This document shows, in pieces, positions 34,109 to 43,742 of a stretch of 64,000 nucleotides of DNA; the first letter of the stretch is position 1, and each line of letters starts with the position of its first letter. The notes under the pieces were generated by a model, which was given only the letters and a program-made list of their open reading frames with translations, ran no database searches and was not told the origin of the DNA. The position numbers were made by a program, and so were the translations under genes. The DNA is from Spongiibacter nanhainus (GTDB taxonomy: Bacteria; Pseudomonadota; Gammaproteobacteria; Pseudomonadales; Spongiibacteraceae), in NCBI RefSeq assembly GCF_016132545.1, contig NZ_CP066167.1, positions 124,001-188,000 of the forward strand, written 5' to 3'.

Positions 34109-35467
34109 ATGACGACATTGGCCAAAACCGATTATCGCGCAGAAAAAGATAACCAAAATCTGGAACACATCCCCGGCAAATACGGCTTGCCGGTGGTGGG
34201 GCAAGTGCTCAGTTTGGTGAAAGACCTCTACGGCACCATCGATAAGCAGTACCAAACCTACGGCAAGGTCAGCCGCTTTCAGTTGGGTGCCAAGGGCCTG
34301 CTGTTGATCGGTCCAGAGCTGTACAAGCAGATCATGCTGGATTCCGATAAAAACTTCTCCGCTGAGATGGGTTACATGGGTTCGCTGGGTCGTTTTTATA
34401 AGGGCGCCCTGTTGCTTCGGGACCACGACGAACATCGCTTTCAGCGGCGTATCATGCAGTCAGCTTTTAAGAACGATGCCATGAAGGGCTATATCGGTAC
34501 TATGGGGCCAATGATTGCTGAGGCCATAACGGATTGGGATAGTCGGGAAGACTTTCATTTCTTTCCTGAGATAAAGCAGTTATTGCTGGATGTGTCGGCA
34601 AAGATATTTGTCGGGCTCGATAGTGACGATGAGCGCGCCGCAAAGCTCAATCAAGCCTTCCTGGATATCGCCAATGGCCTAATGGGGATATTCCCCATCG
34701 AGATTCCCTTTACCAAGTATCGCAAAGGAAAGGTGGGGGAGCGCTATCTTAGAGCTTTCTTTGGCGGCTTGATTGATGAGCGTCGAAGGGGGGATGGCAA
34801 CGATACCTTTAGTTACTTTACCCGGGAGTTGACCGAGGACGGCAGCTATTTTTCCGATGACGACATCATCGCCCATATTAGCTTTTTGCTGTTCGCGGCC
34901 CACGACACCACCACCAGTGCCCTGACACATTTGCTTTATTACTTGGCCCAAGACCCTGTGACCCAACAACGACTGCGGGATGAGGCCCTGGCCATCGACA
35001 AGCCCTTTTTAGATTACGACGACTTGGAAAAAATGCCGCTGACGGAAGTGGCGCTCAAGGAAGCGCTACGCCTTCACCCTTCAGTCATGATGATGCAACG
35101 TCGTACCATTCGTGACTGTGAGTTGGGGGGGTACCATGTGCCCGCCAACACCATTGTATGGATGGCACCCCAGCATGTGCATCGTATGGACGAGTACTGG
35201 GACGATCCATGTAAGTTTGATCTGGATCGTTGGCTACCTCCTCGCAACGAGCACAAGCGGCACACCTTCAGCTTTGTGGGCTTTGGCGGCGGCGCCCACA
35301 AGTGTATTGGGATGCACTTTGCATTAATGCAGGCAAAGAACTTCTTACACCAGTTTTTGCGACAGTACGAATTCCGCATGGCGGATGGCTTCAGTAGCGA
35401 AATGCAAACTGTGCCGCTGCCTAAGCCGAAGGACGATTTGCCGATCGTGCTGACACGTATAGGTTAA
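34109..35467 (+). CDS. Cytochrome P450
   Basis: 452-residue soluble P450 monooxygenase. The oxygen-binding I helix is FLLFAAHDTTTSAL, the E-x-x-R pair is in KEALRLHP, and the haem-thiolate loop is FVGFGGGAHKCIGMHFA with Cys as ligand. The sequence resembles the CYP120/CYP26/CYP51-like branch that oxidises terpenoids, retinoids or sterols more than the CYP101/CYP153 soluble bacterial group; the family assignment needs a tree. No ferredoxin or reductase gene is beside it. ATG 34109 follows GAGGGAGACACC. It is 45 bases from the TonB receptor gene, probably co-transcribed. Confidence 0.93.
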   Translation: MTTLAKTDYRAEKDNQNLEHIPGKYGLPVVGQVLSLVKDLYGTIDKQYQTYGKVSRFQLGAKGLLLIGPELYKQIMLDSDKNFSAEMGYMGSLGRFYKGALLLRDHDEHRFQRRIMQSAFKNDAMKGYIGTMGPMIAEAITDWDSREDFHFFPEIKQLLLDVSAKIFVGLDSDDERAAKLNQAFLDIANGLMGIFPIEIPFTKYRKGKVGERYLRAFFGGLIDERRRGDGNDTFSYFTRELTEDGSYFSDDDIIAHISFLLFAAHDTTTSALTHLLYYLAQDPVTQQRLRDEALAIDKPFLDYDDLEKMPLTEVALKEALRLHPSVMMMQRRTIRDCELGGYHVPANTIVWMAPQHVHRMDEYWDDPCKFDLDRWLPPRNEHKRHTFSFVGFGGGAHKCIGMHFALMQAKNFLHQFLRQYEFRMADGFSSEMQTVPLPKPKDDLPIVLTRIG

Positions 35468-35475
35468 TGTGTCGG

Positions 35476-35623
35476 CTAACAGGCTGTTGATTTCCTATCT
35501 GCGTTGCCACTGCGGCGTTGAACACAGGCTCAAATCGGTCATTTATGGTGTACAAACTCCGTCATTTCGCCAGTTTTCGCCTTGCATTGGCTGCGTCGAA
35601 AACGGAAATCAACAACCTGCTAG
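35476..35623. repeat. MITE-like element with 20-bp inverted ends
   Basis: The sequence starts CTAACAGGCTGTTGATTTCC (35476-35495). It ends, in reverse complement, CTAGCAGGTTGTTGATTTCC (35623 back to 35604), matching at 18 of 20 positions. The 148-bp unit has no coding potential. The right end supplies the TAG stop codon of the minus-strand AraC-type gene at 35620. It looks like a small non-autonomous mobile repeat or a large bidirectional terminator between the convergent P450 and AraC-type genes. Confidence 0.65.
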
Positions 35624-36618
35624 TTGCTTACGTTTGCCCGCCTTTTACGCTGCAGGTATTGAGCGGGCGTTGTACCTAAAATATCGCGAAATAGTTTTGT
35701 GAAGCTACCCGGGTCTTCATACCCTACGTGCACCATTACTTCAGTGGCATTGAGGTCTGTGGTTTCAAGCAGTGAGGCGGCGGTTTCGACACGTATCCGC
35801 TGAAGGTAACGGCGCGGTGTCAGGCCGAGGGTGTCTTTAAAATGTCTGATAAGGGTGCGAGTGCTGACACCCAGTTGCTCTGCCACCTCCCCCAGAGACA
35901 GGGCCTGGTCAAAGCTGTTGTGGATAAGGGATTGAGCTTTGGCGACCAGGGTATTGTCGTGGTCCTGATAGCGTTGCAGGGAAATACCCGGTAGGTGGCG
36001 GTTATCGTTGCGGTCAATCAACAAGGTCCTAGCACATTGATCGGCAACCACCGGGCCCATATAGTGCTCGATAAGTTGGAGCGCGATAAGGGTGTCGGCG
36101 TTGGCAGAGCCACCAGTGATTAGCTGATCTGATCCTCGCTCCACCAGGTTTCTTCTTTTCACCCGTATCGACGGATAGCGTCGCCGAAAGGCTTCAAGTA
36201 GCCACCAACTGGTAGTGGCCGGCAAGGCGTCAAGTAGTCCTGTTTCGCCCAGAATAAAGCTGCCGGTGCAGTGTGCCGTGAGAATGGCGCCGCGTTGATG
36301 CTGGTTTTGTAACCACGCTATTTCCTTCCCCAGACCTGTCAATTGTTTGGATATGGCTTGTCGGCTTTCGTAATTGACGGTGGGTATGACGATCAGGCTT
36401 TCCGGAGCGACATCCTCCAGCGGACCGTCGGGAAGAATGCGCAGTCCCGATGTGGTGGTGACAGCAGTCCCTGATCGGGACACCGTTTTTAACTGAAAAT
36501 AGCTGTCCTTGCCCGTGGTTCGGCTCCAAAGCTTATTGGCCAATGTGTAAAGGTCTTGTTGAACAAACAGGCTTTTGCCATGGCAAGCCTCGATTGCCAG
36601 TGTATAGACGGTTTTCAT
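35620..36618 (-). CDS. GlxA-type AraC regulator with DJ-1/PfpI domain
   Basis: 332 residues: an N-terminal DJ-1/PfpI-like (class I GATase fold) domain with ILTAHCTGSFILGETGLLD, and a C-terminal AraC double HTH (LGEVAEQLGVSTRTLIRHFK and ATEVMVHVGYEDPGSFTKLFRDILGTTPAQYL). This architecture is that of GlxA/FtrA-like activators. It is divergent from the nitronate monooxygenase-like gene across 160 bases and convergent with the P450, so it may control the former. The stop codon is provided by the adjacent inverted-repeat element, so the natural C-terminus might have been different. Confidence 0.9.
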   Translation of the reverse strand: MKTVYTLAIEACHGKSLFVQQDLYTLANKLWSRTTGKDSYFQLKTVSRSGTAVTTTSGLRILPDGPLEDVAPESLIVIPTVNYESRQAISKQLTGLGKEIAWLQNQHQRGAILTAHCTGSFILGETGLLDALPATTSWWLLEAFRRRYPSIRVKRRNLVERGSDQLITGGSANADTLIALQLIEHYMGPVVADQCARTLLIDRNDNRHLPGISLQRYQDHDNTLVAKAQSLIHNSFDQALSLGEVAEQLGVSTRTLIRHFKDTLGLTPRRYLQRIRVETAASLLETTDLNATEVMVHVGYEDPGSFTKLFRDILGTTPAQYLQRKRRANVSN

Positions 36619-36778
36619 TGTTTTATCTTCTATCCTTTGGCGTTGCCATTGGGTGGCAGCGTGTCACTCCTGCCCTGTTCGTTGTCACTTTTGCCCCTGT
36701 CCCGGTAGTCCCGCGATTTCTACACTGACATCCATCCAAATTCAGTAAATCCGAACAATCTTGATGGAGAGCGTCAGT

Positions 36779-37777
36779 ATGTCTTTACCCCCTCTACTGC
36801 AATCGTCCTTGCGAATTCCTGCCGTCGCCGCACCGATGTTTCTGGCGTCTGGACCGGAATTGGTGATCGAAACCTGCAAGTCGGGAGTGGTGGGATCCTT
36901 TCCCGCACTTAATCAACGCAGCAGTGCAGGCTTTGAGCAATGGCTGCAGCAGATCACCTCCGCGCTTCGGGACTATGAAAAGGATACGGGTAAGACCCCG
37001 GCGCCTTTTGCGGTGAACTTGATATCCCACAAGAGTAACGATCGTCTTGAAGCCGATCTGGCCCTGTGTGAAAAATACAAAGTTCCACTGATTATTACTT
37101 CTTTGGGCGCGGTAAAGTCCCTTATCGATAAGGTCCACAACTATGGTGGCCTGGTATTTCACGATGTCACCACTCTCCGTCACGCCCGCAAGGCAGCCGA
37201 CGCTGGCGTCGATGGCCTGATAGCCGTCAGTGCCGGTGCCGGCGGCCATGCCGGCACCCTTAACCCCTTTGCCTTGGTGTCAGAGATCAGGGAGTTTTTT
37301 GACAAGACCCTATTGCTGTCCGGTGCTATCTCCCGGGGTTCAGATATTGTTGCCGCTCGCGCCATGGGCGCTGACCTCGCGTATCTGGGGACCCGTTTTA
37401 TATGTACCAAAGAATGCCTGGCTGTGGATGACTACAAACAAATGATCATCGACAGCGATGCCAAAGATATTCTCTACACGCCCAATATCTCAGGTGTGTA
37501 TGCCAACTTCTTGATTCCCAGCGTACGTCGTGCCGGCTTAGACCCCGCTAACCTGACGCCGCCCGATCACATCGATTTTGGCACCGAGTTCAGCGTCGAC
37601 GCCGACAAGCAGGATGACTCTCCCCAGGTGGGCGAGAAAACCAAGGGTGCCTGGCTCAATATATGGTCCGCCGGCCAGGGTGTGGCCAACAGTAAAGCGG
37701 TACAGCCGGTTGCGGAGCTGGTAGCGGATTTGGAGCGAGAGTACCGACAAACGCTGAGCGGGCTGTGTTCTACTTGA
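36779..37777 (+). CDS. Nitronate monooxygenase / FMN-dependent 2-nitropropane dioxygenase family
   Basis: 332-residue FMN-binding TIM-barrel enzyme. Signature segments are PAVAAPMFLASGPELVIETCKSGVVGSFPALNQR, VSAGAGGHAGTLNPFALV and SGAISRGSDIVAARAMGADLAYLGTRF, the phosphate-binding region. The family includes nitronate monooxygenases but also enoyl reductases and NAD(P)H:quinone reductases, so the exact reaction is open. ATG 36779 with GGAGAG seven bases upstream is preferred over the ATG at 36761. It stands alone, divergent from the GlxA-type regulator and convergent with the acyl-CoA dehydrogenase. Confidence 0.88.
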   Translation: MSLPPLLQSSLRIPAVAAPMFLASGPELVIETCKSGVVGSFPALNQRSSAGFEQWLQQITSALRDYEKDTGKTPAPFAVNLISHKSNDRLEADLALCEKYKVPLIITSLGAVKSLIDKVHNYGGLVFHDVTTLRHARKAADAGVDGLIAVSAGAGGHAGTLNPFALVSEIREFFDKTLLLSGAISRGSDIVAARAMGADLAYLGTRFICTKECLAVDDYKQMIIDSDAKDILYTPNISGVYANFLIPSVRRAGLDPANLTPPDHIDFGTEFSVDADKQDDSPQVGEKTKGAWLNIWSAGQGVANSKAVQPVAELVADLEREYRQTLSGLCST

Positions 37778-37859
37778 GCGTATTGATCACGCGCTCCAGT
37801 GCAGATAGTTAACCTGACGCGGCAGGGGGCAGCGTTGCCCCTGCTTGTGTCGGCTGGTG

Positions 37860-39617
37860 TTAATGGTCCGACCATACGATGTTGTATTCGTGACGCTTTG
37901 CGTCTTTCAGTAACGCGTGGTGATAGTCCGCTCTGGGTAACACCCGGTCGAAATAATAGCGCACGCAGGCAGCGATGGACGTCGACTCCTCCTCACCGAT
38001 GTGATGCCAGTGTTGCAATAGGAAATATCCATAAACGATATAGCCGGACATCATCATGTAGTCATTGGCGGCGGTTTCAAGTAAGGGCCTGTTCTCCTGG
38101 CTGTGCTGAACTAGTAAGTCGCTTACGGTTAACCAGTTCGATACTTGGCGTTCCAATAACGCCAGCATTTCTTTAGTCCCCTCGGAGCACTTCGACTCCG
38201 TGTTGCGGCACCAATCGAGGATTAACTGGCAGAAGGCTTGTAGGGTGTCATAGTCCGGGCCCGATACCTTGCGCTGTAATAAATCCAAAGACTGGATCGC
38301 AGAGGTCCCCTCATAGATTCGGGTAATCCGCACATCCCGCAAGCGTTGTTCTAGCTCGTAGTCAGCGGTATAGCCGTGGCCGCCAAATATCTGAATGCCG
38401 TGGTCGATGGCTTCGAAGGCAATTTCACTACCAAAGCCCTTGGCTACAGGGGTGAGCAGGCTTAATCTAACTGCGCCCAATTGCTGCTGATCGGGGTTGC
38501 CGTAGTCCACCAGGTCGGCCTGCATGGCTAACCAGGTGAGTAAGCCTCGGGCGGCGGTGGAAATAGCCTGTTGAAACAACAGCATGTGCTGGATGTTGGG
38601 ATGGTGGACAATCGTCGTTGCCGAGGTGGATGCGGATGCGGCGGGCTTGCCGGCGACCCGTTCCTGTGCATAGTGCAAGGAGGCCTGAAAGGCGGCTTGA
38701 GTTTGTGCCTGGGCCTGCTGTGCGACGCTGAGACGGGATTTGTTGATAAACACGAACATGGCTCGCAGTCCGCGGTGGGGCTTGCCGATCAACCAGCCCT
38801 TGGCAGCATTAAAGGACAGGGCGCAAGTAGCGCTGCCTTTGAGTCCCATCTTGCTTTCTACCGATAGGCAGTCGATAGCGTTATCCCTCATCCCACCATT
38901 GTCGTCCTCCAGCTGTGCTGGCACTAGAAACAATGATATCCCCGCCGTGCCGGGAGGGGCGTCGGGTAGACGCGCTAAAACCAAATGGACAATGTTGTCG
39001 GACAGGTCGTGTTTGCCGGAGGAGATAAATATTTTGTTGCCGCTAATAGCGTAGCTGCCGTCGTCCCGGGGCTCGGCCTTGGCGTTGAGTAGATTTAGAT
39101 CTGAGCCACACTGGGGCTCGGTCAAGCACATGGTGGCCAGCCATTCGCCACTGATCAATTTGGGCAGGTAGCTTTCTTGCAGATGGTCGTTGCCAAAGTG
39201 TTGCAAAACTTTGATGGCGCCATCGTTCAGGGTGGAATACATACACCAGGCCTGGTTGGCACCCTGCAAAAACTCCGAGACGATAAATTTCAGAGAGAAG
39301 GGCGCCTGGATGCCGCCGTGCTGTTGCTGCTGCGCCAACCTTGGCCAACCCGCTTCAACAAAGGTACGGTAAGACTCTTTGAAGCCTTCCGGGGTTTTCA
39401 CCTGACCATCGATGAGCTGTGCTGGCGACTTATCTCCCACTTTGTTTAGAGGAGCGAGTTCCGCATCGGCAAATTTCGCCACTTCAGCGACTATAGTGGC
39501 AACATCCTCCGGAGCAATATCGAACTCTATGCCCAGGCTTTGATAGTGGGCGCGGTAGTCCAATACATTGTTGAGTAGGCTTTCGACCTCGTCGACGGGG
39601 GCGTGATACTGGGTCAT
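37860..39617 (-). CDS. Acyl-CoA dehydrogenase (DmdC-like, long C-terminal form)
   Basis: 585-residue FAD enzyme with the three-domain acyl-CoA dehydrogenase core plus a C-terminal AcylCoA_DH_C extension, as in DmdC and AcdB-like members. MCLTEPQCGSDLNLLNAKA and the following GNKIFISSGKHD form the substrate/FAD entrance, and IYEGTSAIQSLDLLQRK contains the likely catalytic Glu. FGGHGYTADYELEQRLRDVRI is well preserved. Last gene of the seven-gene minus-strand operon, 32 bases after the aldehyde dehydrogenase. It would introduce the alpha-beta double bond into the acyl-CoA made by the upstream enzymes. Confidence 0.92.
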   Translation of the reverse strand: MTQYHAPVDEVESLLNNVLDYRAHYQSLGIEFDIAPEDVATIVAEVAKFADAELAPLNKVGDKSPAQLIDGQVKTPEGFKESYRTFVEAGWPRLAQQQQHGGIQAPFSLKFIVSEFLQGANQAWCMYSTLNDGAIKVLQHFGNDHLQESYLPKLISGEWLATMCLTEPQCGSDLNLLNAKAEPRDDGSYAISGNKIFISSGKHDLSDNIVHLVLARLPDAPPGTAGISLFLVPAQLEDDNGGMRDNAIDCLSVESKMGLKGSATCALSFNAAKGWLIGKPHRGLRAMFVFINKSRLSVAQQAQAQTQAAFQASLHYAQERVAGKPAASASTSATTIVHHPNIQHMLLFQQAISTAARGLLTWLAMQADLVDYGNPDQQQLGAVRLSLLTPVAKGFGSEIAFEAIDHGIQIFGGHGYTADYELEQRLRDVRITRIYEGTSAIQSLDLLQRKVSGPDYDTLQAFCQLILDWCRNTESKCSEGTKEMLALLERQVSNWLTVSDLLVQHSQENRPLLETAANDYMMMSGYIVYGYFLLQHWHHIGEEESTSIAACVRYYFDRVLPRADYHHALLKDAKRHEYNIVWSDH

Positions 39618-39649
39618 TGATTTACCAATAGCTGAAGTGTGGAAAGAGG

Positions 39650-41062
39650 CTAGCGACGGATGTGCGTCAGTTGTTTTTCCATGAGCCGGCGCTGCCGGGC
39701 AAAGGGCGGGTGGATCATCCGGCTGATATCCAAGGGTGACTGCCGGTACACCGAACGTGCGTGACTGAAGGTTTTAAACCCCTCGATACCGTGATAGCGG
39801 CCCATGCCACTGGCGCCCACACCGCCAAAGGGCAGGTCTTCCTGCAGGTAGTGCATCAGCACGTCGTTCACCACCATGCCGCCCGAGATCACCTTGTCCC
39901 GCAATTGCGCTATTTCACTTTGACTACTGCCAAAGTAATAGAGCGCCAGTGGCCGCTCACCCTGGTAAATGTAACGGCCTACCTCGTCAAAGCTGCTGTA
40001 GCTGACGATGGGTAACAAGGGGCCAAAAATTTCCTCCTCATGCACTCTGGCTGGGTGGGGTGCGCCGGTGAGCGCATAAGGAGGAAAAAAACGCGATTCG
40101 GGGTTTGCCGACGCCTCACTCAGGGCGTGCACCACCGCGCCTTTGGCTTCAGCATCACTGAGTAAATCGCTAAGTCGCTGAAAGTGACGGCGATTGATGA
40201 TGTGAGTGTAGTCGGGGTTGTCGGCAATATTTGGGTACATGCCGGCAAGTGCGGCGCGCATCTCGGCAATCAAGGTCGGCTGTAATGACTCGGGAATCAA
40301 CACGTAGTCGGGGGCGATACAGATTTGCCCGGCATTCATGGTTTTGCCAAAAAGGATTCGGCGGGCGGCGGTTTTGATATCCGCTGTGGTGGAGATTACC
40401 ACCGGCGATTTACCACCCAGCTCCAGAGTCACCGGCACCAGGTTATTGGCTGCCGACATCATGACCTTGCGCCCCACCGCTGTTGAGCCGGTAAACAGCA
40501 CATGATCAAAAGGCAGGCTGGAGAATTGCGCGGCAGTGTCGGCGCCACCGGTTACCACCGCCAACTCGGCGGGATTAAAGTATTCCGGTACTCGCTCGGC
40601 CATAACGGCGGAGGTGGCTTCGCTTAACTCCGATGGCTTTATCATGCAGCGATTGCCAGCAGCGAAGATGCTGGATACCGGGCCAAAGGTAAGATTAACC
40701 GGAAAATTCCACGGAGAGATATTACCCACCACCCCCAAGGGTAGATAATGAATACTGGATTTGCCGCCGGTGATGTTGAAGGGGAATGTCGACTTGCGGC
40801 GCTCTGCCTTCATCCACTGACGCAGGTGCTTGAGTATATATTTGGCCAGGGTGACGGTGGGTATAAACTCCACCGTCAGATTCATATCCGCGCTGCGGCC
40901 GCAGAAGTCGTGATTAAGGGCCTCGTTAAACTGTTGGCGATGATCCAGCAGCATGGCCACCATGCGCCGTATCCGGTCGCGTCGCTGGCGGTAACTGGGG
41001 TAAGGGTCGGCCAAATGGGCCTGTTGTTGCTGCCGGAAAACGTCCTCCATTCCCTGGTGCAT
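39650..41062 (-). CDS. Aldehyde dehydrogenase (coniferyl-aldehyde-dehydrogenase type)
   Basis: 470-residue NAD(P)-dependent aldehyde dehydrogenase. VTLELGGKSPVVI holds the general base Glu and MNAGQICIAPDYVL the catalytic Cys; ISPWNFPVNLTFGP and FTGSTAVGRKVM form the cofactor site. The C-terminus with a hydrophobic stretch and GGVGASGMGRYHG fits the CALDH/fatty-aldehyde group. The ATG at 41062 is one base past the alcohol dehydrogenase stop, so translation is coupled. In the operon it would oxidise the aldehyde from the alcohol dehydrogenase to the acid that is then activated to CoA. Confidence 0.93.
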   Translation of the reverse strand: MHQGMEDVFRQQQQAHLADPYPSYRQRRDRIRRMVAMLLDHRQQFNEALNHDFCGRSADMNLTVEFIPTVTLAKYILKHLRQWMKAERRKSTFPFNITGGKSSIHYLPLGVVGNISPWNFPVNLTFGPVSSIFAAGNRCMIKPSELSEATSAVMAERVPEYFNPAELAVVTGGADTAAQFSSLPFDHVLFTGSTAVGRKVMMSAANNLVPVTLELGGKSPVVISTTADIKTAARRILFGKTMNAGQICIAPDYVLIPESLQPTLIAEMRAALAGMYPNIADNPDYTHIINRRHFQRLSDLLSDAEAKGAVVHALSEASANPESRFFPPYALTGAPHPARVHEEEIFGPLLPIVSYSSFDEVGRYIYQGERPLALYYFGSSQSEIAQLRDKVISGGMVVNDVLMHYLQEDLPFGGVGASGMGRYHGIEGFKTFSHARSVYRQSPLDISRMIHPPFARQRRLMEKQLTHIRR

Positions 41063-41063
41063 A

Positions 41064-42167
41064 TTACTCGCCCTGTTCCGCCGACATCATCAGCACGGGT
41101 TTAACCACTTTGCCGCTATGGGTATCGTCGATTGCTTGATTGATGAACTCAAAGGGATAGGTGCGAATAATTTTATCGACTGGTAACTTGCCTGCGTGGT
41201 AGTAAGCAATCAGCTCCGGTATAAACTGGCCCGGAACGGCGTCTCCTTCAATGACACCGCGAACATGCTTGCCACTGGCCATCAGCGCATTCATGTCGAG
41301 GTTGAGCGTATCTCCAGGCTTAGCGATACCCGCGCAGACCAGAGTGCCGCGGGCTTTTAGAGCATTAAACAGTTCAATGGCGACGCTATGAATGCCGGTG
41401 GTATCAAAGGCATAGTCCACGCCGCCGCTCTCCAGCAACTCCTCTGCCATCCCGGGTTTGGACAGCACTGTACGGGTGGCGCCGAGTTCCTTGGCAAGCT
41501 CGAGGCGCTCTGCCACGACATCGATAGCAACGATACTTTCACAGCCCGCGATCCTGGCGGCCATCACTGCTGACAGCCCCACGGTACCGCAGCCGGCAAT
41601 CGCAATACTGGAACCGGGTTGGGCATTGAGAGCGATGAGAACGGTGCCGGCGCCAGTCTGTACACCGCAGGCCAGCGGCGCGGCTATTTCTGCGGGAAAG
41701 TCAGCGCTAAGCTTAACCGCGTTGCGGCTGGACACCACGGCGTGGCTGGCCATGGAGGATTGGGCAAAGAAATGCCCTGTTACCGGCGCGCCCTGATAGC
41801 TAAGGGATTGGCGCCCGTCGGGTCTGTTGCCAGTCATGTACACCATGCCGAAATCGCAATAGCCGGGCGCATCGTTCTGACAGTTGCGACACTGCCCACA
41901 GGAGCCGAAACTGACGACAACCCGGTCGCCGGGCGCGTAGTCAGTCACGCCGGGGCCAAGCTCTAAAATTGTCCCGACGCCTTCGTGACCCAATACCGCC
42001 GGTAAAGAAACTGGCATTGCCTGTTGTTTGGCGGCAATGTCGGTATGGCAGATACCGCAAGCTTCTACTCGGAGAAGCAATTCGCCTTCGCCCGGCGCGG
42101 CGAGCTCACACTCGCTGATTCGAAATGGCGTGTCCGGGGCTTCGGCAATGGCTGCATTGATCTTCAC
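41064..42167 (-). CDS. Zinc-dependent alcohol dehydrogenase (aryl/benzyl-alcohol type)
   Basis: 367-residue medium-chain dehydrogenase. The catalytic zinc ligands are in ACGICHTDIAA and LGHEGVG; the structural zinc has four Cys in SCGQCRNCQNDAPGYC. The NAD site is IAGCGTVGLSAVMAARIAG. The sequence resembles XylB-like benzyl-alcohol dehydrogenases and related Zn-ADHs that act on bulky primary alcohols. It lies 25 bases after the acyl-CoA synthetase gene and directly before the aldehyde dehydrogenase in the same operon. Probable role: oxidation of the primary alcohol formed by the desaturase-fold hydroxylase. Confidence 0.93.
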   Translation of the reverse strand: MKINAAIAEAPDTPFRISECELAAPGEGELLLRVEACGICHTDIAAKQQAMPVSLPAVLGHEGVGTILELGPGVTDYAPGDRVVVSFGSCGQCRNCQNDAPGYCDFGMVYMTGNRPDGRQSLSYQGAPVTGHFFAQSSMASHAVVSSRNAVKLSADFPAEIAAPLACGVQTGAGTVLIALNAQPGSSIAIAGCGTVGLSAVMAARIAGCESIVAIDVVAERLELAKELGATRTVLSKPGMAEELLESGGVDYAFDTTGIHSVAIELFNALKARGTLVCAGIAKPGDTLNLDMNALMASGKHVRGVIEGDAVPGQFIPELIAYYHAGKLPVDKIIRTYPFEFINQAIDDTHSGKVVKPVLMMSAEQGE

Positions 42168-42192
42168 GGTTTGTGCTCCATCGTTATTGTGT

Positions 42193-43713
42193 TCAGTACT
42201 CTCTCAGAGTGCGCTTAAGTATCTTTCCAGAAGCATTGCGGGGCAGGACGTCAATAAACTGGTAGTGCTTGGGGACCTTAAAACCAGCCAGCTTTTCTCT
42301 GGCAAAGCGGCTTAGTTCTTCCTCACTGGGTGGCTCGCTGGATACCACAAAGGCCTTTGGCACCTCGCCCCATTTGTCGTCTTCAATACCGATAACCGCC
42401 ACATCGACAACGCCGGGATGGGCCATCAATACCGCTTCCACTTCAGCAGGGTAGATATTCTCGCCACCGGAGATCACCACATCCTTTAGTCGGTCTTTAA
42501 GAAAAAGGTAGCCGTTGTCGTCCTGGTAGCCGACGTCCCCGGTGCACAACCAGCCATCGACGACAGTGTCTCTGGTCGCATCGGGCAGGTTGCAGTAACC
42601 CGCCATCACCTGTGGCCCTTTGACCCTGACTTCGCCGATTTCGCCGGGAGAGAGCGTGTTGCCGTCAGCGTCGACAATTTTGATCTCGGTAGCGGCTACG
42701 CTTTTGCCACAGGAGGACAGCAAATCGGTGTTGCCTTCTAGGGCTTGTTGATGGGACTCCGGAGACAACACGGTGATGCCGGTGGTCGCTTCGGTCTGGC
42801 CGTAGCCCTGAGCAAATTTACAGCCGAGTCGCTTGGCACAGGCTTCCAGCAGAGAGGGGGCCATGGGAGATCCGCCGTACAATACCAGCGCTAGCGAATC
42901 GAAGGAGGTGGTCTCTGAGTCCGGGTGCTCAAGGATCATCTTTAACATCACCGGCACAACAATCAGTGCCGATATGTTGTGCTGAGCTATTGCTGCGCAT
43001 ACCGAGGCGGGATGGAACTCCCGGTGGATGATTAGCCCGGCGCCATAAAACAGTGACCACAGCGCGCCGGATAAGCCCACCGCGTGAAAATTAGGTGCCA
43101 CCATCAGTAAGCGGTCGCCGGCTCGGGACGTGCACCCGTGGGCGAGGCTGACTTGAAAATTATTATTGATAAAACCCTGATGAGTGAGCTGGGCACCCTT
43201 GGGTCGGCCGGTGGTGCCGCTGGTGTAGAGCTGCAGAAAGATATCGCCGCCACCCCCGCGTACCTCGATAGGGCTATCGTCGACAGCCTGCGCCATCCAC
43301 AGGTCAAAGGCTGTGGATGTCGGGTAATCAGAGAAGCAAACCCGCTGCTCTTTTGCCAGTTTGCAGCCCTCAAGCAGCGGACCGTACTCGGCGTCGTGGA
43401 ATAGCAGTTTGCACTGCGCATCGTCGACAATGTAGCCGACTTCCGGGGCGGTAAGACGATAATTTATGGGAACACTGACCAGACCGATGCGGCCGCAAGC
43501 AATGATCAGCAGGATCAGGTCGGCGGCGTTTCCGGCGACAAAGCCCACCCGGTCCCCCGGTCGCAAACCCTGCTTGTATAGCCGGCGGCAGAATTCGTCT
43601 ATCCGCTCAACCGCGCCCCGATAACTTAGCTGGCCCTTATCGTCTTCAGCCAGCAGCGCCTCGGGGCGCTGCATTGCCTGATAAAAAATGTAGTCAGATA
43701 CGTTCTGATACAT
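42193..43713 (-). CDS. AMP-forming acyl-CoA synthetase
   Basis: 506-residue ANL-family ligase: P-loop YTSGTTGRPKGAQLTH, YGQTEATTG, the hinge region WLCTGDVGYQDDNGYLFLKDR and C-terminal PRNASGKILKRTLRE with the catalytic Lys. It activates a carboxylic acid with ATP and CoA; the chain type is unknown. I use the ATG at 43713 (MYQNVSDYIFYQAMQR) with AAAGG upstream, 29 bases after the TonB receptor stop. The frame extends 14 codons further upstream without a ribosome site and would overlap the receptor gene. Fourth gene of the operon. Confidence 0.92.
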   Translation of the reverse strand: MYQNVSDYIFYQAMQRPEALLAEDDKGQLSYRGAVERIDEFCRRLYKQGLRPGDRVGFVAGNAADLILLIIACGRIGLVSVPINYRLTAPEVGYIVDDAQCKLLFHDAEYGPLLEGCKLAKEQRVCFSDYPTSTAFDLWMAQAVDDSPIEVRGGGGDIFLQLYTSGTTGRPKGAQLTHQGFINNNFQVSLAHGCTSRAGDRLLMVAPNFHAVGLSGALWSLFYGAGLIIHREFHPASVCAAIAQHNISALIVVPVMLKMILEHPDSETTSFDSLALVLYGGSPMAPSLLEACAKRLGCKFAQGYGQTEATTGITVLSPESHQQALEGNTDLLSSCGKSVAATEIKIVDADGNTLSPGEIGEVRVKGPQVMAGYCNLPDATRDTVVDGWLCTGDVGYQDDNGYLFLKDRLKDVVISGGENIYPAEVEAVLMAHPGVVDVAVIGIEDDKWGEVPKAFVVSSEPPSEEELSRFAREKLAGFKVPKHYQFIDVLPRNASGKILKRTLREY

Positions 43714-43742
43714 GAGACACCTTTGCGATTTTTCCGGTGGCT

